Assembly (NCBI GenBank): GCA_905221605.1 | Contig: CAJNDS010000185.1 | Coordinates: 107,501 to 137,500 of the forward strand | Length of the DNA stretch: 30,000 nucleotides | From: Symbiodinium natans | Taxonomy: Eukaryota; Sar; Dinophyceae; Suessiales; Symbiodiniaceae | Direction of reading: 5' to 3' | In this document: in pieces, positions 23,095 to 30,000 of the stretch | Position numbering within the stretch: the stretch's first letter is position 1 | How the letters are laid out: each line of letters opens with the position of its first letter | Notes under the pieces: generated by a model | The model's database searches: none | Seen by the model: the letters and a program-made list of their open reading frames with translations, nothing else | What the model was told of the DNA's origin: nothing | Made by a program: the position numbers and the translations under genes

Positions 23095-23365
23095 ATCAGG
23101 GTTTAGGGTTTAGGGTTTAGGGTTTAGGGTTTTAGGGTTTAGGGTGTCAGGGTTCAGGGTTCAGGGTTTAGGGTTTAGGGTTTAGGGTTTAGGGTTTAGG
23201 GTTTAGGGTTTAGGGTTTAGGGTTTAGGGTTTAGGGTTTAGGGTTTAGGGTTTTCGGTTTAGGGTTTAGGGTTTAGGGTTTAGGGTTTAGGGTTTAGGGT
23301 TTAGGGTTTAGGGTTTAGGGTTTAGGGTTTAGGGTTTAGGGTTTAGGGTTTAGGGTTTAGGGCTT
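23095..23365 (+). repeat. Largest pure TTTAGGG array
   Basis: Close to forty heptamers, with a TTCAGGG sub-run at about 23145-23165. Confidence 0.95.
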
Positions 23366-23397
23366 CGTGCCGTCACGTTTCAAGTTCTTGTGTTGAG

Positions 23398-23476
23398 GCC
23401 CAAGACGGGACCAAAATCTAGACACGCAAACCCATCAACCCATTTCGGAGCCCAGCTTACACTCTTGGAACTGTAG
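23398..23476 (+). CDS. Candidate terminal exon, stop TAG
   Basis: CAAGTTCTTGTGTTGAG ends at 23397, then G|CCC AAG and PKTGPKSRHANPSTHFGAQL then TLLEL and TAG at 23474-23476. GTAGGG overlapping the stop could be a donor instead. It lies 346 bp after the candidate at 22968, separated by telomeric repeat, but the phases do not match. Confidence 0.4.
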
Positions 23477-23571
23477 GGGCTTTCAGAGTTTAGGGTTTAG
23501 GGTTTAGGGTTTAGGGTTTAGGGTTTAGGGTTTAGGGTTTAGGGGTCCAGAGTTTAGGGTTCTGCGCTGAG

Positions 23572-23618
23572 GATGTTCCCCAGTGGTGGCCAGCTCCAAG
23601 AGGCAGCAGACGGCTGGG
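23572..23618 (+). CDS. Candidate exon with GTGAGA donor
   Basis: TCTGCGCTGAG ends at 23571, then DVPQWWPAPRGSRRL plus two bases, ending at GTGAGAAC. On minus, CAGTTCTCACCCCAG is also a good acceptor, so strand is ambiguous. Confidence 0.4.
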
Positions 23619-23786
23619 GTGAGAACTGAAGTACCTACTGTGGTAACTCTTGCTATGAGTGAGAGCAACCCACTCCATAGACAGCATGGTTTGAGGGCTT
23701 ATGGGTCTAACTCTACACCCTAACCCTTAACCCTAAACCCTAAACCCTAAACCCAAAACCCTAAACCCTCGACCCTAGACCCCAAC

Positions 23787-23840
23787 GGAGATCTTCATGT
23801 TCCGGTTCATTTGGTACAGTAGGACTTGTTCCCAGAATGC
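23787..23840 (-). CDS. Candidate exon, 18 codons, phase 0-0
   Basis: On minus, TTTTTGGGTTCGTAG precedes AFWEQVLLYQMNRNMKIS, ending at GTTGGGG. The composition (aromatic, basic, no low complexity) and both sites are convincing. A separate minus ORF from the same region reads the repeats and is not favoured. Confidence 0.55.
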
Positions 23841-24031
23841 CTACGAACCCAAAAAGCCACAGCCTAAACTCTGGAAACCTCAACCCCAAGCCCAAGTACC
23901 TAAACCTTAAGGCCCCAAAACCCCACATGCCCCAAACCTTATTAAGCCCAAACACTTTAACCCTAAAGCCTTAAAACGTATAACCCTGAACCCCTGAAAC
24001 CTGAAAACTTAAGACCCTTAAAACCTGAAAC

Positions 24032-24063
24032 CGGTAGACCCAATCGCAGACTTCGACAAAGGA
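24032..24063 (-). CDS. Candidate short exon
   Basis: On minus, GCCTTTGCCGGTCCTGCAG, a good acceptor, precedes SFVEVCDWVY plus two bases, ending at GTTTCAGG. The plus frame DFDKGLQDRQRLRL with TAA is the alternative. Confidence 0.4.
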
Positions 24064-24520
24064 CTGCAGGACCGGCAAAGGCTTCGGCTTTAAGCGATTT
24101 AGGGTGAACCTTTGCAACTCCAAAGCCCAGGAAATCACTTTAGGGTTTAGGGTTTAGGGTTTCGGGTTTCGGGTTTAAGGTCTAGAGTTTTAGGGTTTAG
24201 GGTCTAGGGTTTAGGGTCTAGGGTTTAGGGTTTAGGGTTTAGGGTTAAGGTTCCAGGCTTAGGATTTTGGGTTTAGGGTTCAGGGCTTCTGCGACCGAAG
24301 GGGATGCCTCTGTTGCTTTCCTAGCTGACCCTAGAACGAGGGGGAATAAGGGTACTACATACCGGCAAGGGGGGAGGGAAGGGGGGCAGCTTCAAACTAA
24401 ACCCTAAACCCTAAACCCTAAGCCCCAAACCCTAAACCCTAAACCCCAGACCCTAAACCCTAACCCTGAACCCTGAACCCTGAACCCTGAAAACCCTAAA
24501 CCCTAAACCCTAAACACCAG

Positions 24521-24622
24521 GCCAGCTCCGAACCCTTAGAGGACCGGCCATCTGAGGGAGGCACCGTCAAGCAGTCTGCCTCCCGCTTCGCCGATGGAGT
24601 CAAGGCCTTGGTCGCTTTGGGG
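24521..24622 (+). CDS. Candidate exon, 34 codons, phase 0-0
   Basis: TAAACACCAG, the end of a CCCTAAA block, is the acceptor. The frame reads ASSEPLEDRPSEGGTVKQSA then SRFADGVKALVALG, ending at GTTTCGGG. The polar linker followed by a helix is protein-like. The antiparallel frame is open too, as is common in GC-rich DNA. Confidence 0.5.
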
Positions 24623-24809
24623 GTTTCGGGTTTCGGGTTTAGGGTTTAGGGTTTAGGGTTTCGGGTTTCGGGTTTCGGGTTTAGGGTTTAGGGTTTAGGG
24701 TTCAGCATCTCAAGTCCAAGCATTCACTAGTCAAGAAATTTCTCCAGAAAAATACCCACCCGCCCAAAGAATCCCGCAACATTAAGAAAATATTTCACTC
24801 ATGGAACGA

Positions 24810-25268
24810 CCTTGCCCAGCAAAAACTGACCTTGCCCAGTAAAAAAATGACCTTGCCCAAAAAAAAATGACCTTGCCCAGTAAAAAAATGACCTTGCCCA
24901 GTAAAAAATGACCTTGCCCAGTAAAAATGACCTGGCCCAATAAAAAAAATGACTTGCCCGTAAAAAAATGGCCTTGCCCAGTATATAAAAAAAATGACCT
25001 TGCCCAATAAAACAAATGACCTTGCCCAGTAATGACCTTGCCCAGTAAAAAAATGACCTTGCCCAGTAAAAAAATGACCTTGCCCAGTAACAGTTTTACT
25101 GGGCAAGGTCATTTTTAACTGGGCAAGGTCATTTTTTTTACTGGGCAAGGTCGTTTTTTTTTGTCGAAACGACCTTGCCCAGTTAAAAAATGACCTTGCC
25201 CAGTTAAAAAATGACCTTGCCCAGTAAAAAAATGACCTTGCCCAGTAAAAAATGACCTTGCCCAGTAA
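24810..25268. repeat. Tandem array of TGACCTTGCCCAGTAAAA units with inverted core
   Basis: I count about 19 forward and 3 inverted copies of a conserved TGACCTTGCCCAGT core, with A-runs of varying length between (period about 18-26 bp). The inverted copies (about 25093-25155) make strong hairpins, including a 17-bp perfect stem around 25140-25183 (ACTGGGCAAGGTCGTTT and its complement). It is not related to the telomeric heptamer, and minus ORFs over it are artefacts. Confidence 0.95.
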
Positions 25269-25299
25269 CTCCTTAACATTTAAATTATATATGAAAGAG

Positions 25300-25867
25300 A
25301 GGTTTAGGGTTTGGGGTTTCAGGTTTCGGGTTTAGGGTTTCGGGTTTCAGGTTTCGAGTTTCGGGTTTCCGGTTTAGGGTTTTAGGGTTTTAGGGCTTTA
25401 GGGTTTTAGGGTTTTAGGGTTTTAGGGTTTTAGGGTTTTAGGGTTTTAGGGTTTTAGGTTTTAGGTTTAGGGTTTTGGGTTTTAGGGTTTTAGGGGTTTA
25501 GGGTTTTAGGGTTTTAGGGTTTTAGGGTTTTAGGTTTTAGGGTTTAGGGTTTTAGGGTTTTTAGGGTTTTAGGGTTTTAGGGTTTTAGGGTTTTAGGTTT
25601 TAGGGTTTCAGGGTTTTTAGGTTTTAGGTTTTGGGGTTTTAGGGTTTTAGGGTTGTTAAGGGTTTTAGGTTTTAGGGTTTTAGGGTTAGGGTTTTAGGGT
25701 TTTTAGGGTTTTAGGTTTTAGGGTTTTAGGTTTTAGGTTTTAGGGTTTAGGTTTTAGGGTTTTAGGTTTTAGGGTTGTAGGGTTTTAGGGTTTTAGGGTT
25801 TAGGGTTTTAGGGTTAGGGTTTAGGGTTTTAGGGTTTTAGGGTTTAGGGTTTAGGGTTTAGGGTTTA
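25300..25867 (+). repeat. TTTTAGGG octamer field
   Basis: Mixed TTTCGGG at first, then mainly TTTTAGGG (Chlamydomonas-type octamer) with frequent TTTAGG and TTTTTAGGG length variants. Nearly 570 bp without any island. Confidence 0.95.
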
Positions 25868-26056
25868 GGGTTTTAGGGTTTGAGGGTTTGAGGGTTTGAG
25901 GGTTTGAGGGTTTGAGGGTTTGAGGGTTTGAGGGTTTGAGGGTTTGAGGGTTTGAGGGTTTGAGGGTTTGAGGGTTTGAGGGTTTGAGGGTTTGAGGGTT
26001 TGAGGGTTTGAGGGTTTGAGGGTTTGAGGGTTTGAGGGTTTGAGGGTTTGAGGGTT
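25868..26056 (+). repeat. TTTGAGGG octamer array
   Basis: About 22 perfect copies of TTTGAGGG in a row. This is the most uniform variant block of the window, abutting the TTTTAGGG field. Confidence 0.95.
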
Positions 26057-26174
26057 TTAGGGCTTAGGGCTTAGGGTCCAGGGTCTTGGGGGTTTCAGGC
26101 TCACAGGGTTGAAGCGGGTCTGGAGGTTCCATCCTAGAGATATTGACATGTCCCAATTCTTCTTCTCTCGTCAG

Positions 26175-26207
26175 ATTGGCGCTGTAGCAAAAGCCCCGAA
26201 ACCCTAA
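26175..26207 (+). CDS. Candidate short terminal exon
   Basis: CAATTCTTCTTCTCTCGTCAG ends at 26174 and is an excellent pyrimidine-tract acceptor. Ten codons (IGAVAKAPKP) and a TAA supplied by CCCTAA follow. Only the acceptor is convincing. Confidence 0.3.
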   Translation: MGAVAKAPKP

Positions 26208-26385
26208 ACCCTAAACCCTAAGACCTGAGACCTGCAGACCTCTGAACCCTGAAGCCCATAAAGCCCTAAACACCTAAGCCACACGTGGAGGTTGACAGAT
26301 AACTATGGCTATGACCTTAATTCAGGCGCTTCTAACCCTGCACATCACACCGAATCTCTAGGGGCCCTGATAATTAGATCTCGGA

Positions 26386-26430
26386 CAATGAAATAGGGAT
26401 AAGAAAGGAATACTACTAGTAATTCTGCCG
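26386..26430 (+). mobile_element. Family H dispersed element
   Basis: ATAGGGATAAGAAAGGAATA and CTACTAGTAATTCTGCCG resemble 27136-27170. Confidence 0.4.
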
Positions 26431-26567
26431 ATTTCTGTAAAGACTGGGGATTTTCCGGGCACCAGCTCCAAGAGTCAAGGTTTAGGGTTGAAGATGCAAA
26501 GTTTTACGGCCTTTCGAATTTAGGGTTTTAGGGGTTTATAGAGTTTTTGGTCAAGGTCTTGAAAGCT

Positions 26568-26918
26568 TCATGCTCGTCGTCCGTGCAGATTTGTGTGAGC
26601 ATGCATGCTGCTACCAACTAGAAAACGGTAGTCAGATTCTGAACCTTCTCTGAGGGCACTGGATGCTTCCTCTCCCGAGTTTAGCCGTGGTGAAGGCACC
26701 GGCTGTGGCACATCATATTGCAAACCAAAACATGAAGAACGCGCGTGAGCACATGATGATAAGCAGCACGTGCGTTCCTCGAGAAGGCAGTTCTGTTCAC
26801 AATCACAAGCACCATAACAATGGGAGAGTTCGTTGCGACCCTTGATGCTTTGCAACCCACCGTCCGCAGCGTGGATGCCTTTCAGGCTAGCCAGACATGC
26901 AGCAACGAGCGAAAGCAT
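26568..26918 (-). CDS. Small cysteine-rich protein with signal peptide
   Basis: An ATG at 26918-26916 opens 116 codons to TGA. Residues 1-17 (MLSLVAACLASLKGIHA) form a plausible signal peptide cleaved before ADGG. The mature part has a cluster of cysteines at roughly 35-68 with the spacing C-x3-C-x-C-x3-C-x6-CC-x3-C-x6-C, then a polar tail ending HGRRA. A disulfide-bonded secreted or lumenal protein is implied; the family is not recognised. The frame is continuous, is not made of repeat DNA, and lies in a 2-kb region poor in telomeric repeats. The ATG is preferred to an upstream TTG. It could also be one exon of a longer gene, since an overlapping upstream minus ORF (MMSLAALWFAALSRV, from 27072) also starts with a hydrophobic stretch. 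Confidence 0.6.
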   Translation of the reverse strand: MLSLVAACLASLKGIHAADGGLQSIKGRNELSHCYGACDCEQNCLLEERTCCLSSCAHARSSCFGLQYDVPQPVPSPRLNSGEEASSALREGSESDYRFLVGSSMHAHTNLHGRRA

Positions 26919-27135
26919 AGTTGTCAAGTCGCTTGCCAGATAGAACGAACCCGGGGTCGAGGGCAGGTAAAGTCATATATCCCTTCGGGGTACGTAGGTC
27001 CTCCCGTGTGCAAGTTAAGTACAGCCGAACCCTACTCAAAGCCGCGAACCAAAGCGCAGCAAGACTCATCATGGCATGACCTACTATAGGCGCCTTCAGA
27101 GCTAAAATAGGGTTTTGGGGGTTAGTATAGTATAC

Positions 27136-27191
27136 CTAGATAGGGACCATAAGGGAATACTACTAGCAACTATTCCGACCCCTATATTACA
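27136..27191 (+). mobile_element. Family H dispersed element, fullest copy
   Basis: TAGGGACCATAAGGGAATAC, TACTAGCAACTATTCCGA and CCCCTATATTAC. Family members are at 22479, 26386 and 14009. No clear inverted ends. Confidence 0.5.
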
Positions 27192-27289
27192 GAGAGGATG
27201 ACCATGCCAGGAAAAACAAGTCAAGGACCACCAGGATACCGGTTCCTGGCGCCCAAAGTTCCCTAAGGTGGTGGCTGAAAGGTTTCTTG

Positions 27290-27356
27290 CCGGGGGGGGG
27301 GGAGGGAGGGGGAGGGAGGGGAGGGAGGGAGGGAGGGAGGGAGGGAGGGCGGGGGA
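27290..27356 (+). repeat. GGGA/GGGGA purine tract
   Basis: G-run followed by about ten GGGA units. Potential quadruplex DNA. Confidence 0.9.
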
Positions 27357-27357
27357 A

Positions 27358-27425
27358 TTAGGCAGGCCATATAACCCCTAAAGGGTATATAGGGGGAGAG
27401 AAGGCGCCCGATTCCTTATTTCCCT
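27358..27425 (+). mobile_element. Family D-related fragment
   Basis: CCTAAAGGGTATATAGGGG and ATTCCTTATTTCCCT resemble the interior of the family D element at 28614-28717. Its inverted ends are not visible. Confidence 0.4.
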
Positions 27426-27503
27426 ACTAAGAAAACTACCCAAGAAGTTGCTGGCGACAACAACGACAATGAGAGTAGCTGAAGCAGGTACAAGATGTCT
27501 ATA

Positions 27504-27570
27504 CTAGACCCACGAGGAACTTAGCCATTAAATGCAGTACCCTTTTGGGTTTAGAGGGGCTTATACGTGA
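27504..27570 (+). mobile_element. Family F diverged element
   Basis: CTAGACCCACGAGGAACTTAG and CCCTTTTGGGTTTAGAGG correspond to 5715-5770. The element overlaps the stop region of the minus ORF at 27561. Confidence 0.45.
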
Positions 27571-27998
27571 CATTCTCTGTGTAACCATCTAAACAGTTCT
27601 CCAGGCACTCCTTCGTGACAGTATGCCTTCAACGATTTAGTTCGGCGACATACACACGCAAAGTCAGCTAGGGCGAAAGGGGATTCGTCTGCAACATAGG
27701 AGCCGTTCCGGAGTGGAATATTCTCCCTACACGCCTGAGGCGGGAAGAAGAGGAACCACCCCATTGAGTTTGCTAAAAACTCAGCGGCCTTTTGTGGGCT
27801 TGGGGAAAAGAACCTTCTGAATCCTTGAACATACCGTATCTGGAAGTAAACTTGGCACGTGGACGCTTGAGGCCGCTCCATTTGTGCCCTTGCAAAGAAG
27901 TACGGGTAGGAGTACCCTTTTGAAGGGTTATCACCCATTAACATATCAGTATCCTGCTTACAATTTGTTAAGAAGTACCCATGACCTCCAAGTACCAT
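27561..27998 (-). CDS. Unknown protein or large exon, 145 codons
   Basis: An ATG at 27998 opens MVLGGHGYFLTNCKQDTD and runs to TAA at 27563-27561. TTTAGGCTTGCAG lies directly before the ATG, so it may instead be a 3' exon entered by splicing. The protein is non-repetitive, aromatic-rich (YSYPYFFARAQ, MGWFLFFPPQ) and has about eight cysteines, with ACVCRR and AYCHEG near the end. No domain is recognised. The first ten codons are written in a family C element terminus (27969-27994) and the stop lies at the edge of a family F element. With 26568-26918 it forms the only pair of long non-repeat ORFs here, both on minus. Confidence 0.55.
   Translation of the reverse strand: MVLGGHGYFLTNCKQDTDMLMGDNPSKGYSYPYFFARAQMERPQASTCQVYFQIRYVQGFRRFFSPSPQKAAEFLANSMGWFLFFPPQACRENIPLRNGSYVADESPFALADFACVCRRTKSLKAYCHEGVPGELFRWLHRECHV
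27969..27994 (-). mobile_element. Family C terminus overlapping an ORF start
   Basis: On minus, ACTTGGAGGTCATGGGTACT matches the family C end (one base shorter than ACTTGGAGGTTCATGG). No partner arm is found nearby. Confidence 0.5.
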
Positions 27999-28019
27999 CT
28001 GCAAGCCTAAACATGTAGC

Positions 28020-28080
28020 CTAGGGTTTAGGTTCTAGGGCTTAGGGTTGAGGGTTTAAGGTTTAGGGTTTAGGGTTTGGG
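28020..28080 (+). repeat. Degenerate TTTAGGG block
   Basis: Telomeric repeats resume after about 1.9 kb with almost none. Confidence 0.85.
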
Positions 28081-28096
28081 CTTAATTTTTAAAGAC

Positions 28097-28182
28097 CCTG
28101 GCAACCCCCACAAGGCTGCGGCATCAATGATGCCCACCCGGATACCTCCGTCGGATAGTTTCTCTGGCTTGGGAGGAGTTTG
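28097..28182 (-). CDS. Candidate exon, 28 codons
   Basis: On minus, CAGGCTCGAAG precedes QTPPKPEKLSDGGIRVGIID then AAALWGLP plus two bases, ending at GTCTTTAAA. GTATCC after GACGGAG is an inner donor. The second half looks like a buried strand followed by a helix. An overlapping frame (LQARSKLLPSQRNYPTE) is the rival. Confidence 0.5.
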
Positions 28183-28380
28183 CTTCGAGCCTGCAGCTCA
28201 TGGAGGCTTAGGGGAAAGGGTTAGGGTTTTGGGTTTAGGGTTAAGGGTTTAAGGTTTAGGGTTGGGGTTTAGCATTTAGGGCGTAGGGTTTCGGGTTGAG
28301 GGTTTGGCTAGCTGCTAGAAACAGGCCCTAAACAAAACCCTACTAAGCCCTACTAAGCACGAAGCTCACTGACGTGTTGC

Positions 28381-28457
28381 TGGGGGGGGGCGGGGTGGGG
28401 AAGTGGAGAAGGGGGGGGGTGCGGGGTGGGGGGGAGGGGGGGGTGGGGTGGGGGGTT
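28381..28457 (+). repeat. G-rich low-complexity tract
   Basis: G-runs with short T/C/A breaks. Glycine-rich ORFs over it are not credible. Confidence 0.9.
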
Positions 28458-28561
28458 TGGGGTCTTGGGGTCTTGGGGGCTTTAGGGGTTTACGGGATAT
28501 GGGTTTTGGGTTGGGGGCCTCGGGGCTCCCGGAACTTCCTCACATCCGGGGCCCCCGACAG

Positions 28562-28666
28562 AGCTCGTTCCGCAAGATTCTCATGACAGCCGAGCGCCAA
28601 TCTGAGGGCAAAACTTACTGCTGGTTAGCAGGGAAAGGGGGGGAGGGCCCCTGCATAATTCCTTAA
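28562..28666 (+). CDS. Candidate exon running into a MITE-like element
   Basis: GGGGCCCCCGACAG ends at 28561, then SSFRKILMTAERQSEGKT and YCWLAGKGGEGPCIIP to TAA at 28666. The last 17 codons lie in the family D element (from 28614), so the tail would be element-derived. The first part is strongly protein-like. Confidence 0.45.
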   Translation, partial: SSFRKILMTAERQSEGKTYCWLAGKGGEGPCIIP

Positions 28667-28717
28667 AGGGTATACATAGGGCCCTTATTCCCTCATTCCC
28701 TGCGAACCAACAGTAAG
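28614..28717. mobile_element. Family D MITE-like element, 104 bp
   Basis: CTTACTGCTGGTTAGCAGGG at the left is inverted at the right (TTCCCTGCGAACCAACAGTAAG, with one or two differences). The interior holds GGGCCCCT and GGGCCC around TATAC. Related interiors occur at 27358, and possibly in family E. Confidence 0.8.
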
Positions 28718-28960
28718 ACACAGCAGGCAAGCTGGCTGTTGAGGAGGTGCGGGGTTTTTGGGGCTTAGGGGTTTCGGAGCTGATGGCCCAATATGGGGTT
28801 CCTCTATACACGGCCTCTGCGCAGCCTTCTTAGAATCATCAGGCCTAGGGGGTCCCCACTTGCGGGGAGCACTAGCAGGGCGTACCAGAACCCACAACAT
28901 GTAGATGCGCGGGCCCTCCCGACCCTTGCGACCCCCCCCCCCCCACAAAAAACACACAAA

Positions 28961-29239
28961 ATGGTAATTGTAGACCGAGGTGAACCCTTGAAACCCTACC
29001 ACCTTGATGGTTCCAGGCTCGGTTATGAGGATCTCGAGATTTGGGGAATCCAAAGTTCGGGGCCACGCTTTTCTTGGTGGTTGAGGGCTTGGGAGCTTCT
29101 CATTCTTCACATATATAAAAGAAAAACCGATTGTGTTTTTGTTTTGACTTCTCATTCTTTCACGTTTCTGGTTAGTTTAGAGTTTGTCATAGGGCAATCT
29201 CCTCCGAACAGGCACCCCCCCAAGAATCAAAGACCTTGA
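28961..29239 (+). CDS. Possible 92-residue ORF, uncertain
   Basis: The ATG after ACACACAAA opens MVIVDRGEPLKPYHLDGSRL then GYEDLEIWGIQSSG, later RFSWWLRAWELLILHIYKRK. The first 40 residues look natural and the rest is hydrophobic. A poly-C tract precedes it. An antiparallel ATG frame of 156 codons (28685-29155) overlaps it and cannot be excluded. Confidence 0.3.
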   Translation: MVIVDRGEPLKPYHLDGSRLGYEDLEIWGIQSSGPRFSWWLRAWELLILHIYKRKTDCVFVLTSHSFTFLVSLEFVIGQSPPNRHPPKNQRP

Positions 29240-29493
29240 GTAGGATTTCGGGTTTGGGCTTTTGGGTATTAGGGAGCAATAGGAGCAAAGCCCAAACCCT
29301 AAACCCTAAACCCTAGACCCTAAACCCTAAACCCCCTTTTGGGGGTGGGGATCCCTCAGCTCAATCACTGCGCTCTACGGGCTTAGGGTTTAAGGTCAGG
29401 CGTTAAGGGGATATGGGGGTGTAGGGTTTAGGGTTCAGGGGTTTAGGGTTCAGGGGTTTAGGGTTTAAGGCTTTAGGGCTGTGAACATCCCAG

Positions 29494-29521
29494 AAAGCAC
29501 CGCTGCTGAGGACGGATTTGG
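29494..29521 (+). CDS. Candidate short exon with GTGAGG donor
   Basis: GTGAACATCCCAG ends at 29493, then AA|AGC ACC and STAAEDGF plus two bases, ending at GTGAGGAGG. The frame is open upstream too (VNIPE). Confidence 0.35.
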
Positions 29522-29650
29522 GTGAGGAGGAAACACGAAAAAGAGGGTCCAACACCCTAAACCCTGAACCGCGAACCCAAAATCAAAACCCCCAAGCCCT
29601 AAACCCTAAAACCTCAACCCTATACCCTAAACCCTCCAAAAAAAACTCAG

Positions 29651-29755
29651 GTTCAGGACCGCACGCTCCGTGAGCCCAGCGCTGATCACCGCAAAGGCGG
29701 GTTTGGGTATGGGGACCTCAGGACTAGCAACTGGGACTGCCTCAAAAATTGGGGG
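29651..29755 (+). CDS. Candidate exon, 35 codons, phase 0-0
   Basis: CCAAAAAAAACTCAG ends at 29650, then VQDRTLREPSADHRKGGFGY then GDLRTSNWDCLKNWG, ending at GTTCAGGG. Charged and aromatic residues are evenly mixed and there is no low complexity. It is one of the best plus exons. The product is unknown. Confidence 0.55.
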
Positions 29756-29829
29756 GTTCAGGGCTTTAGGGTTGAGAGTGTAGGGGGTCGAGGCCTCTAA
29801 GCCTGATGGGTGTTGAGTGTAGAGTTTCT

Positions 29830-30000
29830 TCCTAGGGTTTGGGGTTTAGGGTTCAGGGTTTGGGGTTTAGGGTTTAGTAGGGTCTAGGATTTAGGGTTTA
29901 GGGTTTAGGGTTTAGGGTTTAGTAGGGTTTAGTAGGGTCTAGGGTCTAGGGTCTAGGGTCTAGGGTCTAGGGTCTAGGGTTTAGGGTTTAGGGTTTAGGG
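29830..30000 (+). repeat. TTTAGGG, TTTAGTAGGG and TCTAGGG block
   Basis: Sub-runs of GGGTTTAGTA, then six TCTAGGG, then TTTAGGG to the window edge. Confidence 0.9.

Noticed and set aside
24782-25148. Two minus ORFs of 77 and 117 codons
   Set aside because: They are made entirely of the TGACCTTGCCCAGT array (repeating GQGHFF and LGKVIF), with no start context or splice signals.
24810-25268. CRISPR array
   Set aside because: Units are adjacent with only A-runs between them, some are inverted, there are no unique spacers and the DNA is eukaryotic.
28403-28560. Glycine-rich N-terminal part of plus ORFs starting at 28374 and 28403
   Set aside because: It comes from the G-rich tract. Only the part after the CCCGACAG acceptor at 28561 is kept.
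28685-29155. 156-codon minus ORF
   Set aside because: Its body is proline-rich, crosses the poly-C tract as a glycine run (LWGGGGRKG) and ends in an element terminus. The antiparallel plus frame is equally open.
29830-30000. True chromosome end
   Set aside because: The window-edge repeats are degenerate, mixed with variants and similar to internal blocks. Neither edge shows a long uniform terminal array.
1-30000. Eimeria-type genome with CAG homopolymer-coding repeats
   Set aside because: The AGGGTTT repeats fit, but I found no CAG/CTG arrays and no amino-acid homopolymers, so the taxon is left open.
1-30000. tRNA, rRNA, snRNA or dinoflagellate spliced-leader genes
   Set aside because: No cloverleaf with A/B boxes, no rRNA-like stretch and no spliced-leader motif was seen. 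A covariance-model search would settle this.

Overview
This 30 kb window is nuclear DNA of a eukaryote with plant-type telomere chemistry. Interstitial blocks of the heptamer TTTAGGG, in both orientations and many sequence variants, alternate with islands of 40-250 bp of non-repeat DNA from end to end. There is no long ORF, no operon, no rRNA, and no tRNA or spliced leader that I could find. TTTAGGG is the telomere unit of most green plants and algae, apicomplexans, dinoflagellates, cryptophytes and glaucophytes, so it does not fix the taxon. Telomere-like AGGGTTT repeats scattered through feature-rich segments are known from Eimeria, but the CAG arrays that accompany them there are absent here. 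A protist (alveolate or other alga) is my best guess.

Many islands look like short exons (about 25-130 nt). Each has an open frame of protein-like composition, an AG just before it (often after a pyrimidine run) and a GT just after it. On the minus strand that GT is very often the first two bases of the flanking heptamer, GTTTAGGG, so the telomeric blocks would be introns. Islands this short and GC-rich are often open by chance in one of six frames, and I picked the ends at GT/AG. Single exons are therefore candidates only. Phases of neighbouring candidates often fail to match, so I have not joined any into a full gene. I recognise no domain with confidence, and all gene symbols are blank.

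Layout: 0.35-4.85 kb, candidate exons mainly on plus, ending in a possible terminal exon at 4783-4852. 5.3-24.1 kb, mostly minus-strand candidates; in-frame stops near 6238, 7870, 9810, 12162, 16240, 16743, 19539 and 20881 suggest several genes in a row. 22.9-24.6 kb is mixed, with credible plus exons. 24.81-25.27 kb is a 22-unit tandem array with an inverted core. 25.3-26.08 kb is a large field of heptamer/octamer variants. 26.1-28.0 kb is nearly free of telomeric repeats and carries two more ordinary minus-strand ORFs: a small cysteine-rich secreted-type protein and a 145-residue unknown. 28.1-30 kb returns to islands and repeats, with plus exons at 28562, 29494 and 29651.

At least nine families of short dispersed elements (about 70-115 bp), several with clear terminal inverted repeats (TIRs) like MITEs (miniature inverted-repeat transposable elements), lie in the islands. 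Several copies are split or cut off exactly where telomeric repeat begins. This suggests that telomeric DNA has been added into pre-existing sequence, perhaps by telomerase at breaks, and offers a possible origin for the telomeric introns.
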